A DNA stretch of 64,000 bases from Brevundimonas bacteroides DSM 4726 (GCF_000701445.1 NZ_JNIX01000008.1:124001-188000), one strand, 5' to 3'. Numbered from the stretch's first letter, positions 1 to 8,757 are shown. The notes: generated from the letters alone by a model not told the origin. Translations and numbers: made by a program.

Positions 1-1
1 G

Positions 2-2386
2 GGCCATGCGTCCGGCATGATCGGCCTGCCGCTGCGGCTGCTGGCGCGCGAGGTTTATGAGCGGATCGTCCGCGCCCGGGGCCAGAACTCGGTCGCCCTG
101 ATCACCGGCGAGGAGAAGATCATCCCGGCGCGCCCTGCCTATTTCGTCTGCACGGTCGAGGCCATGCCGATGGAACGGGACGTCGAATTCCTCGCCATCG
201 ACGAGATCCAGCTGGCCGCCGACCCCGAGCGCGGCCACGTCTTCACCAGCCGCCTGCTGCACGCTCGGGGCCGGTTCGAGACCATGTTCCTGGGGGCCGG
301 GACGATGGCCCCCCTGATCCGCCGCCTGATCCCCGACGTGGAGATCGTCAGCCGCGAACGCCTGTCCAGCCTGACCTATGCCGGCTCCAAGAAGCTGACC
401 CGCCTGCCCCGCCGTTCGGCCATCGTCGCCTTCTCGACCGAACAGGTCTACGCCATCGCCGAGCTGATCCGCCGCCAGAGGGGCGGCGCCGCCGTCGTCA
501 TGGGCAGCCTGTCGCCCCGCACCCGCAACGCCCAGGTCGCCCTGTTCCAGTCGGGCGAGGTCGACTTCCTGGTCGCCACCGACGCCATCGGCATGGGCCT
601 GAACATGGACGTGGACCATGTCGCCTTCGCGGGCCTGCGCAAGTTCGACGGCCGCCGCACCCGCTGGCTCCACGCCCACGAAATCGCCCAGATCGCCGGC
701 CGCGCCGGCCGCCACATCCGCGACGGCACCTTCGGCGTCACGGGCGAGGCCGAAGAGCTGGACGAAGACCTTGTGGGCCAGGTCGTCGACCACCGCTTCA
801 ACCCGGTCCAGGCCATCGAGTGGAGGAACGCCCGCCTCGACTTCGACAGCCTGCCCGACCTCTTGCGCTCGCTCGTTCAGACGCCGGGCGTGCCGGGCCT
901 GAAGCTGACCGGACAGGCGCTGGACGAGACCCTGCTGCGCCGCGCCCTGCTGGATGAGGACATCAAAAAGGTCGGCCGCTCGCGCGGGACCATCATGCGC
1001 CTGTGGGAGGCCTGCCAGCTGCCCGACTTCCAGAAGACGACGCTGGACGAGCACGCCCGTCTGTCGCGCGACGTCTTCCGCGCCCTGACCAGTTCGCGCG
1101 GCCGCCTGACCGACGACTGGTTCGCCCCGCGCTTCGCCGAGGTCGACCGCGACGACGGCCAGATCGACCAGCTCTCGGCCCGGCTCGCGGGCGTGCGGAC
1201 CCTGTCCTACATCGCCAACCGTCCCGACTGGGTCGCCGACGCCAAGGCCTGGCGCGAGAAGACCCGCGCGCTGGAGGACCGCCTGTCCGACGTTCTGCAC
1301 GAACGCCTGACCGCCCGCTTCGTCGACCGCAAGACCACCGCCCTGATGCGCTCCCTGCACGACCGCGAGGCGACGCTCGCCGAGGTCGCGGGCGACGGCG
1401 TCGTCACCGTCGATGGCGAGACCGTGGGCCATCTGGAGGGCGTCCGCTTCGCCCCTTCCGCTGGAGGCTCCGCCCTCGCCGACCGCACCCTGAAAACCGC
1501 CGCCCTCCGTGCCGTCGGCCCCGAGATCGCCCGCCGCCTCGGCCGCCTCGCCGCCGACGCCGACGCGGCCTTTTCGATCACGCCGAACGGCGACGTCCTG
1601 TGGCAGGGCGCGCTCGCCGCCCGCATCGTCGGCGGCGATCCCTTCAGCCCGCGCATCCGCCTGATCGGGGACCTCGGCCCCCAGGCCGCCCGCGACCGCG
1701 CCCAGCGTCGCATCGAGGCCTACCTGTCCTCCGAGGCCGGCCGCGCTCTGCGTGACCTCCGCCGCCTCCGGACCGCCATCGAAAACGGTACCCTGACGGG
1801 CCTGCCCCGCGGCCTGGCCTTCCGCCTCGTCGAGGCCGGCGGCGTGCTGGACCGCCGCGACGTCGAGCGCGACCTCGCCGCGCTGAGCCAGGCCGAGCGT
1901 CGCACGCTCAAGACCTTCGCCGTCCGCGTCGGCCATCACTCCGTCTGGCTGCCCGGCGCGCTCAAGCCCCGCGCCCGCGCCCTCGCCCAGGCCTTCGCCG
2001 GTCCGCCCCTCGCGCTCCGCGAGGCCGGCCTCAGCCTCCTGCCCGAGCCCCCGCCCAGCCCGCGCGCCCTCTCCGCCCAGGGGCTTCGCGCCGTGGCCCG
2101 CTTCGCCATCCCGGTCGAAATCCTGGAACGCCTCGCCGAGCTCAAGCGCGAAGCGGGCAAGGCCGACCTGTCCGACGCGGCGCTGGCCGACCTCGGCTGG
2201 TCCGCCGCCGAGCTCAAGACCGTGCTGACGGCTCTGCGCACCCCCCGCGCCCAGCAACCCGACCGACCCGATAAAGCCTCGCGCCCGGTCAAGGATTCGC
2301 CCTTCGCCGCGCTCGCCGCCTTGACCGCGCCGCCCACTCCGGCCAGGCGAAGGCGCCCGCGCCGCAAGCCCGCCAAGCGCGCCTGA
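2..2386 (+). CDS. Suv3-like DExH superfamily II RNA helicase (5' end cut by window edge)
   Basis: The reading frame is open to the left edge, so the start and the Walker A motif lie outside. The first visible residues (GLPLRLLAREVYERI) match helicase motif Ia of the Suv3 family. AIDEIQLA is motif II (DEIQ instead of DEAD), VATDAIGMGLNM is motif V, and QIAGRAGRH is motif VI with its arginine fingers. After about residue 260 the protein continues as a long alpha-helical, Ala/Arg-rich region and ends in a very basic tail (RRRRPRRKPAKRA) that could bind nucleic acid. Suv3-type enzymes unwind RNA in mitochondrial degradosomes; the role of the bacterial relatives is not settled. It lies 8 bases upstream of an MFS gene in the same orientation. 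The family assignment is firm; RNA as substrate is an inference. Confidence 0.85.
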   Translation, partial: GHASGMIGLPLRLLAREVYERIVRARGQNSVALITGEEKIIPARPAYFVCTVEAMPMERDVEFLAIDEIQLAADPERGHVFTSRLLHARGRFETMFLGAGTMAPLIRRLIPDVEIVSRERLSSLTYAGSKKLTRLPRRSAIVAFSTEQVYAIAELIRRQRGGAAVVMGSLSPRTRNAQVALFQSGEVDFLVATDAIGMGLNMDVDHVAFAGLRKFDGRRTRWLHAHEIAQIAGRAGRHIRDGTFGVTGEAEELDEDLVGQVVDHRFNPVQAIEWRNARLDFDSLPDLLRSLVQTPGVPGLKLTGQALDETLLRRALLDEDIKKVGRSRGTIMRLWEACQLPDFQKTTLDEHARLSRDVFRALTSSRGRLTDDWFAPRFAEVDRDDGQIDQLSARLAGVRTLSYIANRPDWVADAKAWREKTRALEDRLSDVLHERLTARFVDRKTTALMRSLHDREATLAEVAGDGVVTVDGETVGHLEGVRFAPSAGGSALADRTLKTAALRAVGPEIARRLGRLAADADAAFSITPNGDVLWQGALAARIVGGDPFSPRIRLIGDLGPQAARDRAQRRIEAYLSSEAGRALRDLRRLRTAIENGTLTGLPRGLAFRLVEAGGVLDRRDVERDLAALSQAERRTLKTFAVRVGHHSVWLPGALKPRARALAQAFAGPPLALREAGLSLLPEPPPSPRALSAQGLRAVARFAIPVEILERLAELKREAGKADLSDAALADLGWSAAELKTVLTALRTPRAQQPDRPDKASRPVKDSPFAALAALTAPPTPARRRRPRRKPAKRA

Positions 2387-2394
2387 GACCGTTG

Positions 2395-3756
2395 ATGGCC
2401 GAGCCCAGCCCCATGCGGGCCTTCTACAACCTGTTGGCCAACAACGCGGTCGCGGGCATCGTTAACTACACCGTCTGGTTCGCCATCACCTTCTGGGTGT
2501 TTCTCGAGACCCGCTCGGTGTTCGCCACCGGCATGATCGCCGGTCTGTTTCTGGTCCTGACCGCGGGTCTGGCGGTCTGGTTCGGCAGCCTGGTGGACCA
2601 CTATCCCAAGACGCGCGTCATGCTGGCGTCCAGCCTGACCTCGCTGACCTTCTACATCGCCTCCCTCGCCTTGCTGCTGGCGACGCCTCAGGAGGCGTTC
2701 GGCGACGTCGCCCGGCCCCAGCTGTGGATCCTGATCGGCCTGGTCATGCTGGGCGTCATCGCGGGCAATGTCCGCAACATCACCCTGCCCACCCTGGTCA
2801 CGGCCCTGGTGCCCGAGGATCGCCGCGACCGCGCCAACGGCCTGGTCGGCATGGCCACCGGCGTCGGCTTTCTGACGACCTCGGTCATCTCGGGCCTTCT
2901 GGTCGGCTTCAGCGGCATGGTCGGGGCGCTGTCGGTAGCCGTGGCGGCGACCCTTCTGCTGATCCTCCATCTCGTCGCCATCCGCCTGCCCGCCCATGTG
3001 CGCGTGGCCGCCTCCGACAGCGCCGCGACCGACCCCGACGCCCGCCCGGATCGCAGAATAGACCTCGCCGGCACGCTGAAGGTCGTGGGCGCCGTCCCCG
3101 GCCTGTTCGCCCTGATCCTGTTCGCCACCTTCAACAACTTCCTCGGCGGCGTCTTCATGGCCCAGCTGGACGCCTACGCCTTGTCCATGATGCCGGTGCA
3201 GCAGTGGGGCCTGCTGCTGGGCTGCGTCTCCACCGGCTTCATCCTGTCCGGCCTGGCGGTCTCCCGCTTCGGTCTGGGCAGGAAGCCGCTGCGGACCCTC
3301 ATGCTCGTCAACCTGATGGCCTGGACCTCGGCGGCCCTCTTCACGACCCAGCCCTGGATCTGGCTGCTCGGCGTCGGCTGCTTCGTCTGGTTCTTTATCA
3401 CCCCCGTGGCCGAGGCGGCCGAACAGACCACTTTGCAGAAGGTCGTCCCCTATGAACGCCAGGGCCGCGTCTTCGGCTTCGCCCAGTCGGTGGAGCAGGC
3501 CGCCTCGCCCCTGACCGCCTTCCTCATCGGCCCGTTGACGCAGTTCATCGTGATCCCCTTCATGACCGACGGGGCCGGAGCCCAGGCCATCGGCGGCTGG
3601 TTCGGCACGGGACCGGCGCGGGCGATGGCGCTGGTCTTCACCATCGCGGGCCTGATGGGCGTCGTGACCACGATCCTGGCCTTCAACTCGCCCGCCTACC
3701 GCCGCCTGTCCGCCGCCTACGCCCAGGCCCCCGCCCCGGACACAGGCCCCGCATGA
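2395..3756 (+). CDS. MFS transporter, 12 membrane segments
   Basis: The 453-residue product is hydrophobic throughout and has the spacing of a 12-helix major facilitator. An MFS cytoplasmic loop motif is recognisable after helix 2 (GSLVDHYPKTRVM, a variant of the GxLaDrxgrkr signature). The charged loop near residues 203-225 is the usual central loop between the two six-helix halves. ATG at 2395 is preferred over the overlapping TTG at 2392. The gene starts 8 bases after the helicase and its stop overlaps the next start (ATGA), so it is probably cotranscribed. The substrate cannot be told; relatives include drug and siderophore exporters. Confidence 0.85.
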   Translation: MAEPSPMRAFYNLLANNAVAGIVNYTVWFAITFWVFLETRSVFATGMIAGLFLVLTAGLAVWFGSLVDHYPKTRVMLASSLTSLTFYIASLALLLATPQEAFGDVARPQLWILIGLVMLGVIAGNVRNITLPTLVTALVPEDRRDRANGLVGMATGVGFLTTSVISGLLVGFSGMVGALSVAVAATLLLILHLVAIRLPAHVRVAASDSAATDPDARPDRRIDLAGTLKVVGAVPGLFALILFATFNNFLGGVFMAQLDAYALSMMPVQQWGLLLGCVSTGFILSGLAVSRFGLGRKPLRTLMLVNLMAWTSAALFTTQPWIWLLGVGCFVWFFITPVAEAAEQTTLQKVVPYERQGRVFGFAQSVEQAASPLTAFLIGPLTQFIVIPFMTDGAGAQAIGGWFGTGPARAMALVFTIAGLMGVVTTILAFNSPAYRRLSAAYAQAPAPDTGPA

Positions 3757-4055
3757 CGATGGAGGCCTGCCGCATCGACGTCTGGCTGTGGCGCGCCCGC
3801 TTCGCCAGGACTCGCTCGCTCGCCGCCGCCTTCGTCGAGACCGGCGCCGTCCGCCTGACCCACAACGGCCTGCAGACCCGCCTCGACAAGCCCAGCCGCT
3901 CGGTCCACCCCGGCGACCTCCTGACCTTCGCGCGGAACGGCCGCGTCACCACCCTGCGAATCGAGGCGCTGGGCGACCGGCGCGGCCCCGCGCCCGAGGC
4001 CCGCGCCCTCTATGTCGATCTCGCGCTCGACAGCCCCGCCGACGGCGACGTTTAG
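3753..4055 (+). CDS. S4-domain RNA-binding protein (Hsp15-like)
   Basis: This 100-residue protein is almost entirely an S4 RNA-binding domain. It begins [19 protein letters not shown], the typical alpha-L motif start in which a conserved Arg-rich helix contacts structured RNA, followed by [18 protein letters not shown] and HPGDLLTF. Hsp15 (HslR) of E. coli has the same architecture and binds 50S subunits carrying stalled nascent chains. The ATG overlaps the stop of the upstream transporter gene (ATGA), which suggests translational coupling. The short length rules out a pseudouridine synthase, which would carry a catalytic domain after S4. Confidence 0.85.
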   Translation: MTMEACRIDVWLWRARFARTRSLAAAFVETGAVRLTHNGLQTRLDKPSRSVHPGDLLTFARNGRVTTLRIEALGDRRGPAPEARALYVDLALDSPADGDV

Positions 4056-4131
4056 CCCCGCTCGGTTGACAGCCCGCCCGCGCCCGGCCATCTGCGAAGC
4101 CGCTGAGCCTCAAGGACCGACCCGCCCGCCC

Positions 4132-4473
4132 ATGACCTACATCGTCACCGACGCCTGCGTGAAATGTAAGTTCATGGACTGCGTCGAGGTCTGCCCCGTG
4201 GACTGCTTCTACGAGGGCGAGAACTTCCTCGTCATCGCGCCCGACGAATGCATCGACTGCGGCGTCTGCGAGCCGGAATGCCCCGTCGACGCCATCAAGC
4301 CCGACACCGAGGACGAGCCGGACGGCAAGTGGCTCCAGGTCAACGCCCAGTACGCCCGCGTCTGGCCCAACATCACGGTCAAGGGCACGCCGCCCGCCGA
4401 CCGGGAGCAGTACGAGCGCGAGACCGGCAAGTTCGAGAAATACTTCTCCGAGAAACCCGGCAAGGGCTCCTGA
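4132..4473 (+). CDS. fdxA: 7Fe ferredoxin FdxA ([3Fe-4S][4Fe-4S])
   Basis: The 113-residue product has the complete cysteine set of seven-iron ferredoxins. C9, C17 and C50 are expected to ligate the 3Fe-4S cluster and C21, C40, C43 and C46 the 4Fe-4S cluster, seen in [14 protein letters not shown] and [13 protein letters not shown]. The length and the C-terminal acidic/aromatic region match bacterial FdxA. The frame stays open upstream to 4012, but only the ATG at 4132 gives the conserved MTYIVTD start. It is a soluble low-potential electron carrier. FdxA next to an S4 protein and CarD is a recurrent Caulobacterales and Rhizobiales arrangement as far as I recall. Confidence 0.95.
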   Translation: MTYIVTDACVKCKFMDCVEVCPVDCFYEGENFLVIAPDECIDCGVCEPECPVDAIKPDTEDEPDGKWLQVNAQYARVWPNITVKGTPPADREQYERETGKFEKYFSEKPGKGS

Positions 4474-4534
4474 TCCGCCGTCTCGGCCCTGGGGTCGGAA
4501 TTTCGGCCCGAGTCACCGCTCGCGCGCTGACGTT

Positions 4535-4562
4535 TTGAAATTCCGCATTTTTGTGATATGTT
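4535..4562 (+). promoter_or_regulatory. Candidate carD promoter and start of a long leader
   Basis: TTGAAA (4535-4540) and TATGTT (4557-4562) are separated by 16 bases in an AT-rich stretch within very GC-rich DNA. This would give carD a leader of roughly 210 bases. The 305-base gap between fdxA and carD holds no gene. Besides this promoter it contains an imperfect hairpin at about 4574-4602 (GGGCGGT facing ACCGCCC) without a T-run. Assigned by eye. Confidence 0.4.
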
Positions 4563-4778
4563 CCTCACATTGGGTCGGGCGGTCTGCGTTTTCTGCGCAC
4601 CGCCCGCGTTTGCGACAGAACCCTGTCCATGAAGACGGGGTCGGCCAGAGGTTGGGTGATCCGTTTCCGCGTTTGACTGATTGATCTTTGGGCGCCGGCG
4701 ATCCGCTCGCCGGGCTCCGAGCGCAATTGTCGTCGCGCCTTCGCCTCACCCTTTCCCTGCGTCCGGGAAAGGAATGAC

Positions 4779-5330
4779 ATGACGAACAAGACCGGTCTGG
4801 AATTCAAGGTTGGCGACGCCGTCGTCTATCCGGCGCACGGCGTCGGCAAGGTCGCGGCCATCGAGACCCAGGAAGTCGCGGGCATGTCGCTGGAGGTCTA
4901 CGTCGTGACCTTCGACCACGAGAAGATGACCCTGCGCGTCCCGACCAAGAAGGCCAAGACCGCCGGCCTGCGCACCCTGGCCGCCGAGGACACCGTGTCC
5001 AAGGCCCTGACGGTGCTGAAGGGTCGCGCCCGCATCAAGCGCACCATGTGGTCGCGTCGCGCCCAGGAATACGAGGCCAAGATCAACTCGGGCGACCTGA
5101 TCTCGATCGCCGAGGTCGTCCGCGACCTGCACCGCGCCGAGACCCAGCCGGAACAGTCCTATTCGGAGCGCCAGCTCTATGAATCGGCGCTGGACCGCAT
5201 GGCCCGCGAGGTCGCCGCCGCCAACCGCATCGACAAGGACGCGGCCGTGGCCCTGCTCGGCAAGTCCCTCAGCGCCAAGAAGGCCAACCAGCCCGTGGCC
5301 GAGGAAGCGGAAGAAGCCGAAGCGGCCTGA
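4779..5330 (+). CDS. carD: CarD/CdnL family RNA polymerase-binding transcription regulator
   Basis: The 183-residue protein starts with the CarD_CdnL_TRCF RNA-polymerase-interaction domain (FKVGDAVVYPAHGVGKVAA, residues about 8-70), followed by the helical DNA-binding half that contains the conserved tryptophan (KRTMWSRRAQEYEAKI). In Caulobacter, CdnL stabilises open promoter complexes at housekeeping genes such as those for ribosome and metabolite synthesis. The ORF has a good ribosome site (AAAGGA, about 4768-4773). The last residues are an Ala/Glu tail ending in Ala-Ala, a possible ClpXP-recognised end. It is followed by a clear terminator, so it is probably monocistronic. Confidence 0.93.
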   Translation: MTNKTGLEFKVGDAVVYPAHGVGKVAAIETQEVAGMSLEVYVVTFDHEKMTLRVPTKKAKTAGLRTLAAEDTVSKALTVLKGRARIKRTMWSRRAQEYEAKINSGDLISIAEVVRDLHRAETQPEQSYSERQLYESALDRMAREVAAANRIDKDAAVALLGKSLSAKKANQPVAEEAEEAEAA

Positions 5331-5358
5331 TCGGCTGACGATTTCCGACACCGGGAGC

Positions 5359-5383
5359 GCCCGCCCTTGCGGCGGGCGTTTCC
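5359..5383 (+). terminator. Rho-independent terminator after carD
   Basis: A perfect 7-bp stem, GCCCGCC (5359-5365) and GGCGGGC (5371-5377), with loop CTTGC, is followed by GTTTCC. It sits 29 bases after the carD stop and before the next ribosome-binding site. Confidence 0.7.
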
Positions 5384-5411
5384 AATTGCGACCAAGGTGG
5401 TGGAGGACACC

Positions 5412-5858
5412 ATGCACCCAAGAACGACGTCGACCCTCGTCGCTGTGCTGATGCTGTCGCTGACCCTACCCGGCCCTGCTGAAGCCGGTCAGCAGCGACG
5501 CCCGCTGGCAACCAGCGGAACGTGCAGCGAGATAACCGTCTACTTCACCTTTGGGCAGGACCGTCTGGACCAGTCGGCGATGGAAACCATCGACGCCCAG
5601 TTCAACGCCCTTGCAGGCGGACCGATACATGTCGAGGTCGTCGGTCACATCGACATGGCCGAAGCTGCCGCGGGAGACCCATCCCTGGCTGACCGGCGGG
5701 TCGCTGCCGTTCAGGCGGCTTTCCAGCGTTGGTCGGCGCGGGCGGCGTTTACGTTTCAGATGAGCAGCGAGGACGCATCCAATCCTGCTGTACCGACGGG
5801 TCCCCGAATCAGAGAACCGCTGAACCGACGCGCCGAAATCCGAGCCTGCCGGGTCTAG
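5412..5858 (+). CDS. Secreted OmpA-like domain protein
   Basis: Translation from ATG 5412, behind GGAGG at 5402-5406, gives 148 residues. Residues 1-27 form a signal peptide ending near AEA-G. The remainder resembles an OmpA C-terminal peptidoglycan-binding fold: VYFTFGQDRLDQSAMETID matches the fold's first strand and helix, then VEVVGHIDMAEA and DPSLADRRVAAVQ correspond to the GHTD and LSxxRAxaV elements. The GHTD aspartate is kept (GHID), but the final Arg-rich segment is shortened. It probably sits in the periplasm, perhaps bound to the cell wall. It is convergent with the next gene, 3 bases away. Confidence 0.7.
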   Translation: MHPRTTSTLVAVLMLSLTLPGPAEAGQQRRPLATSGTCSEITVYFTFGQDRLDQSAMETIDAQFNALAGGPIHVEVVGHIDMAEAAAGDPSLADRRVAAVQAAFQRWSARAAFTFQMSSEDASNPAVPTGPRIREPLNRRAEIRACRV

Positions 5859-5861
5859 GTC

Positions 5862-6329
5862 TCAGAAATACTCCGCGTTCGCCGGGCACTGGGCCGATAT
5901 CCGCCGCGCCGTGATTGACGCCGGCAGATAGGGCGTGCCCCGCGCCAGCTGCGCCCCGCCGGTGAAGCGGAACGATTCTGGCTGATAGGTGCCGGTGAGC
6001 CGCACGTTCACCCGCCGTCCCCGCCGATCCGTGCAGGTCCCCTCGAACCGCGTGCGGCCGTTGCCGACCTCGCGCACCGGATAGGTGCACTGCCAGCGCC
6101 GCGTGGACAGGCCGCCGAAGAAGCGGTTGATCTCGCTGGGCCGCACGCATTTCTGCTCGGTGTCGCGGATGCCCACGGCGCTGGTCGTGTATTCCCAGTA
6201 TCCCGGCAGCACCTCGGTCGCCGACGCCTGGGCCTGAGGCGAGGATGCCGGCGCGGCCAGCAACGCAGCACCCGCGATCGCCGGCGCGGCGACGGCCAAG
6301 GTGCGGATCAGAAGGTTCGGCATGGTCAT
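5862..6329 (-). CDS. Secreted DUF3617-type protein
   Basis: The 155-residue protein begins with a signal peptide (Ala-rich hydrophobic stretch to about residue 34, ASSPQAQA). The mature part fits the DUF3617 pattern: a start of the type LPGYWEYTTS, a cysteine pair around CVRPSEINRFF and CTYPV, a FEGTC segment, and an ending of the type ARRISAQCP. Such proteins are small periplasmic or outer-membrane-associated proteins without a known function in Caulobacterales. The family call rests on the overall pattern of cysteines and GYW/GTY motifs, so it is moderate. It appears to be transcribed alone and is convergent with the OmpA-like gene. Confidence 0.65.
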   Translation of the reverse strand: MTMPNLLIRTLAVAAPAIAGAALLAAPASSPQAQASATEVLPGYWEYTTSAVGIRDTEQKCVRPSEINRFFGGLSTRRWQCTYPVREVGNGRTRFEGTCTDRRGRRVNVRLTGTYQPESFRFTGGAQLARGTPYLPASITARRISAQCPANAEYF

Positions 6330-6426
6330 GGCGGTCTCATTCCCCCGGAACGTCCGGGCAGTCTAGGCAATGAAACACGGCGATTGAACGACACATGAAC
6401 CGGCTCCCCCGACACGCGACAGAGCC

Positions 6427-6456
6427 TTGACGTCGGCGCGGCCCTTGCCCTATACG
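6427..6456 (+). promoter_or_regulatory. Promoter of rpmB
   Basis: TTGACG (6427-6432) and TATACG (6451-6456) are spaced by 18 bases, very close to the housekeeping consensus. A hairpin follows in the leader: CGCGCGGA (6466-6473) pairs with TCCGCGCG (6483-6490), then CTTTCGTTTCTT. This could be an attenuator-like structure ahead of L28. Confidence 0.65.
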
Positions 6457-6542
6457 GCGCCCTCTCGCGCGGAGGGCGTCCTTCCGCGCGCTTTCGTTTC
6501 TTGCGCCCCGGATCGGGGGCGCCTGCCTCTAAGGATCTGACG

Positions 6543-6836
6543 ATGTCTCGTCGTTGCGAACTCACCGGCGTCGGCCCGATGGTCGGCCACTCGGTCAGCC
6601 ACTCGAACATCAAGACCAAGCGCCGCTTCCTGCCGTCGCTGAAGAAGGTCAAGGTGACGTCCGAGGCTCTGGGCCAGACCTTCTCGCTGCGCATCTCCAA
6701 CGCCGCGCTGCGCACGCTCGACTTCAAGGGCGGCTTGGACCCCTTCATCGTCAAGGCCAATGACGAGCAGCTGTCGCTGACCGCCCAGCGCATCAAGCGC
6801 CAGGTCAAGGCCAAGCTGGCCGAAGCCGCCGCCTGA
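6543..6836 (+). CDS. rpmB: 50S ribosomal protein L28
   Basis: The 97-residue product starts MSRRCELTG and contains the L28 core (HSNIKTKRRFLPSL, then RISNAALRTLDF). It is a structural component of the large ribosomal subunit. The frame is open further upstream, but the conserved N-terminus begins at ATG 6543. A strong housekeeping-type promoter lies about 90 bases upstream and a textbook terminator lies downstream, so it is a single-gene unit. The length is normal for the alphaproteobacterial version, which has no zinc-binding cysteines. Confidence 0.97.
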   Translation: MSRRCELTGVGPMVGHSVSHSNIKTKRRFLPSLKKVKVTSEALGQTFSLRISNAALRTLDFKGGLDPFIVKANDEQLSLTAQRIKRQVKAKLAEAAA

Positions 6837-6860
6837 TCGCGGCGACAATCCAAGATGATG

Positions 6861-6892
6861 AGGGCCAGTGGAAACGCTGGCCCTTTTCGTTT
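6861..6892 (+). terminator. Rho-independent terminator after rpmB
   Basis: GGGCCAGTG and CGCTGGCCC form a stem (one T-G pair) around a GAAA tetraloop (6862-6883), followed by TTTTCGTTT. It lies 25 bases after the rpmB stop. Confidence 0.85.
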
Positions 6893-6969
6893 GCCTCAAT
6901 TCCGACGACCAGAGACAGCCAGCCGTGTTCGCGGAGCGGCAGCCGGCGGCCGGCGGCCGAATAGAAGGA

Positions 6970-7281
6970 CTAAGACCCTCGGGTCTTCGCCAAGGCCGCG
7001 CTCTCGGCCTTCAGCGGTTTGGAAACCGGACAGACCTCTTGTGCGTAGGCGCTCAAGGTGTTGGCCAAGTGGTCGGCCACTAGGCTGTAATGAACGAACT
7101 GACCCCGCTTCTCGCTGGTAACCAGACCCGCATTCTCCAAGACTGTCAGGTGTTGCGAGACGGCTGGCTTCGAAATCTCGAACCGCGCCGCGATCTCACC
7201 GGCGGTCAGGTCGGTGTGAGCGAGGTAGGCCAGAATTTTCCGGCGAATCTGACTGGATAGGGCTTCGAAGACGCGCTGCAT
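6970..7281 (-). CDS. ArsR-family winged-helix repressor
   Basis: The 103-residue protein is one ArsR winged helix: FEALSSQIRRKILAYL is the first helices, FEISKPAVSQHLTVLENAG is the recognition helix region, and SEKRGQFVHYSLV is the wing. The metal-site cysteines of classical ArsR/SmtB proteins (CVC in the recognition helix) are absent; the only cysteine is near the C-terminus (QEVCP). It is therefore more like the SdpR autorepressor type, which pairs with a small membrane protein. A small membrane protein gene lies divergently across a 100-base AT-rich gap with TTAAGT/ATTTAAG-type repeats that may be its operator. The regulatory partner is inferred. Confidence 0.8.
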   Translation of the reverse strand: MQRVFEALSSQIRRKILAYLAHTDLTAGEIAARFEISKPAVSQHLTVLENAGLVTSEKRGQFVHYSLVADHLANTLSAYAQEVCPVSKPLKAESAALAKTRGS

Positions 7282-7284
7282 GAT

Positions 7285-7360
7285 CCTCTACTTAAGTGAT
7301 TTGCGAACCACTTGCCAGAGCTCCACTGGTATGATTTAAGTCATTACCTAAATACATCAT
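7285..7360. promoter_or_regulatory. AT-rich divergent control region with candidate ArsR-type operators
   Basis: The gap between the repressor and the small membrane protein gene is conspicuously AT-rich. It contains ACTTAAGTGATTT (about 7289-7301), its partial mirror AACCACTT, and ATGATTTAAGTCATT (7331-7345), an imperfect palindrome centred on TTTAAG. Such spaced palindromes are typical of ArsR-type operators. The assignment is by position and symmetry only. Confidence 0.4.
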
Positions 7361-7382
7361 CCCCTTCATTCTCCCCGCGTTC

Positions 7383-7637
7383 GTGATAGGCGCTGCTGCG
7401 GTTGGACCTGCCAGTTACCTCGCGTTGCGAAAGCTCGGACACGACAACGATGGGATAGCCGCCGCGACAGCGGCCTGTTTCAGCGGCGCCGCCGCCTACA
7501 TACTCTTCGGATCAAACGGCGCCGGCAGCATCACCGAAATGGTTATCCCGTCGGCCTTGGCAGGCGGAGCAGCCGGGGTCGTTTATCGGCGCAGTCTATT
7601 GAAGCGCCTCAAGCCGCAGCTCGCTCCGCTTTCCTGA
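7383..7637 (+). CDS. Small putative membrane protein
   Basis: The frame can start at GTG 7383 and encodes 84 residues with two or three hydrophobic helices ([43 protein letters not shown]) and a basic C-terminus. Hydrophobic codons continue upstream of the GTG, so the true start may be a rarer codon further 5'. No family was recognised. It is divergent from an ArsR-type repressor, which is the expected place for its target gene, and its last 29 bases overlap the 3' end of rlmN on the other strand. The gene is plausible rather than proven. Confidence 0.45.
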   Translation: MIGAAAVGPASYLALRKLGHDNDGIAAATAACFSGAAAYILFGSNGAGSITEMVIPSALAGGAAGVVYRRSLLKRLKPQLAPLS

Positions 7638-8757
7638 GCGCGCTCGCGCGCACCTTTTCACTCTCCGACTTCAACTGCCCGCACGCCGCCAGGATGTCCC
7701 GCCCCCTCGGCGTCCGGATCGGGCTGGCGTATCCCGCCTTGTTCAGGATCGCCGCGAACCGCTCGATCGTCTTCCAGTCCGAGCACTGGTAGTCGGTGCC
7801 GGGCCAGGGATTGAACGGGATCAGGTTGATCTTGGCCGGAATGCCCTTGATCAGGTTCAGCAGGGCGCGGGCCTCTTCGGGGCTGTCGTTGACGCCCTTC
7901 AGCATCACATATTCGAACGTCACCCGCCGCGCGTTGGACAGACCCGGATAGGCGCGGATCGCGGCCATCAGCTGATCCAGCGGATACTTCTTGTTCAGCG
8001 GCACCAGTACGTCGCGCAACGGATCGTTGGTGGCGTGCAGGCTGATCGCCAGCATGGTCTGGGTGCGCTCGCCCAGCTCCGGGATCATCGGCACGACGCC
8101 GGACGTCGAGACCGTGATCCGTCGCCGCGAGATGGCGATGCCTTCGTTGTCGGCGATGATGTCCACGGCGTCGGCGACGTGGTCGAGGTTATAGAGCGGC
8201 TCGCCCATGCCCATGAAGACGATGTTGGACAGGCGGCGGTCTTCCTTGGGCGACGGCCATTCGCCCAGGTCGTCGCGCGCCACCTGCACCTGGGCCACGA
8301 TCTCCGCCGCCGTCAGGTTGCGCACCAGCTTCTGCGTGCCGGTGTGGCAGAAAGTGCAGTTCAGGGTGCAGCCGACCTGCGACGAGACGCACAGGGCTCC
8401 CGCCCGGCCGACATCGGGGATGTAGACGGTCTCGATCTCGATGCCCAGCGCGGTGCGGATCAGCCACTTGCGCGTGCCGTCGTTGGACACCTGGCGCTCC
8501 ACCACCTCGGGCCGGGCGAGGGTGAAGGCGGCGGCCAGCCTGGCCTGGGTGTCCTTGGCCACGTTCGTCATGGCCGCGAAGTCGGTCACGCCATAATGGT
8601 GGATCCAGCCCCACACCTGACTGGCCCGCATCTTCGCCTTCTCCGGCGGGCAGATTCCCGCCTCGACCAGCGCCGCGCGCAGCCCTTCGCGCGTCAGACC
8701 GGACAGGTTGACTGGAGCGGCGATCGGCGTGCGCGAAAGGTCGAGCGTCAGGCTCAA
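7609..8757 (-). CDS. rlmN: 23S rRNA A2503 / tRNA A37 C2-methyltransferase RlmN
   Basis: The 382-residue radical-SAM enzyme carries the cluster motif [11 protein letters not shown] (CxxxCxxC). Near the C-terminus, DILAACGQL holds the cysteine that forms the transient methyl-transfer adduct in RlmN. The N-terminal helical domain ([16 protein letters not shown]) positions the RNA. It methylates C2 of A2503 in 23S rRNA and A37 in some tRNAs, supporting translational fidelity. It is transcribed toward the repressor gene and stands alone, 65 bases from hslU. Length and motifs are normal. Confidence 0.96.
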   Translation of the reverse strand: MSLTLDLSRTPIAAPVNLSGLTREGLRAALVEAGICPPEKAKMRASQVWGWIHHYGVTDFAAMTNVAKDTQARLAAAFTLARPEVVERQVSNDGTRKWLIRTALGIEIETVYIPDVGRAGALCVSSQVGCTLNCTFCHTGTQKLVRNLTAAEIVAQVQVARDDLGEWPSPKEDRRLSNIVFMGMGEPLYNLDHVADAVDIIADNEGIAISRRRITVSTSGVVPMIPELGERTQTMLAISLHATNDPLRDVLVPLNKKYPLDQLMAAIRAYPGLSNARRVTFEYVMLKGVNDSPEEARALLNLIKGIPAKINLIPFNPWPGTDYQCSDWKTIERFAAILNKAGYASPIRTPRGRDILAACGQLKSESEKVRASALRKAERAAA

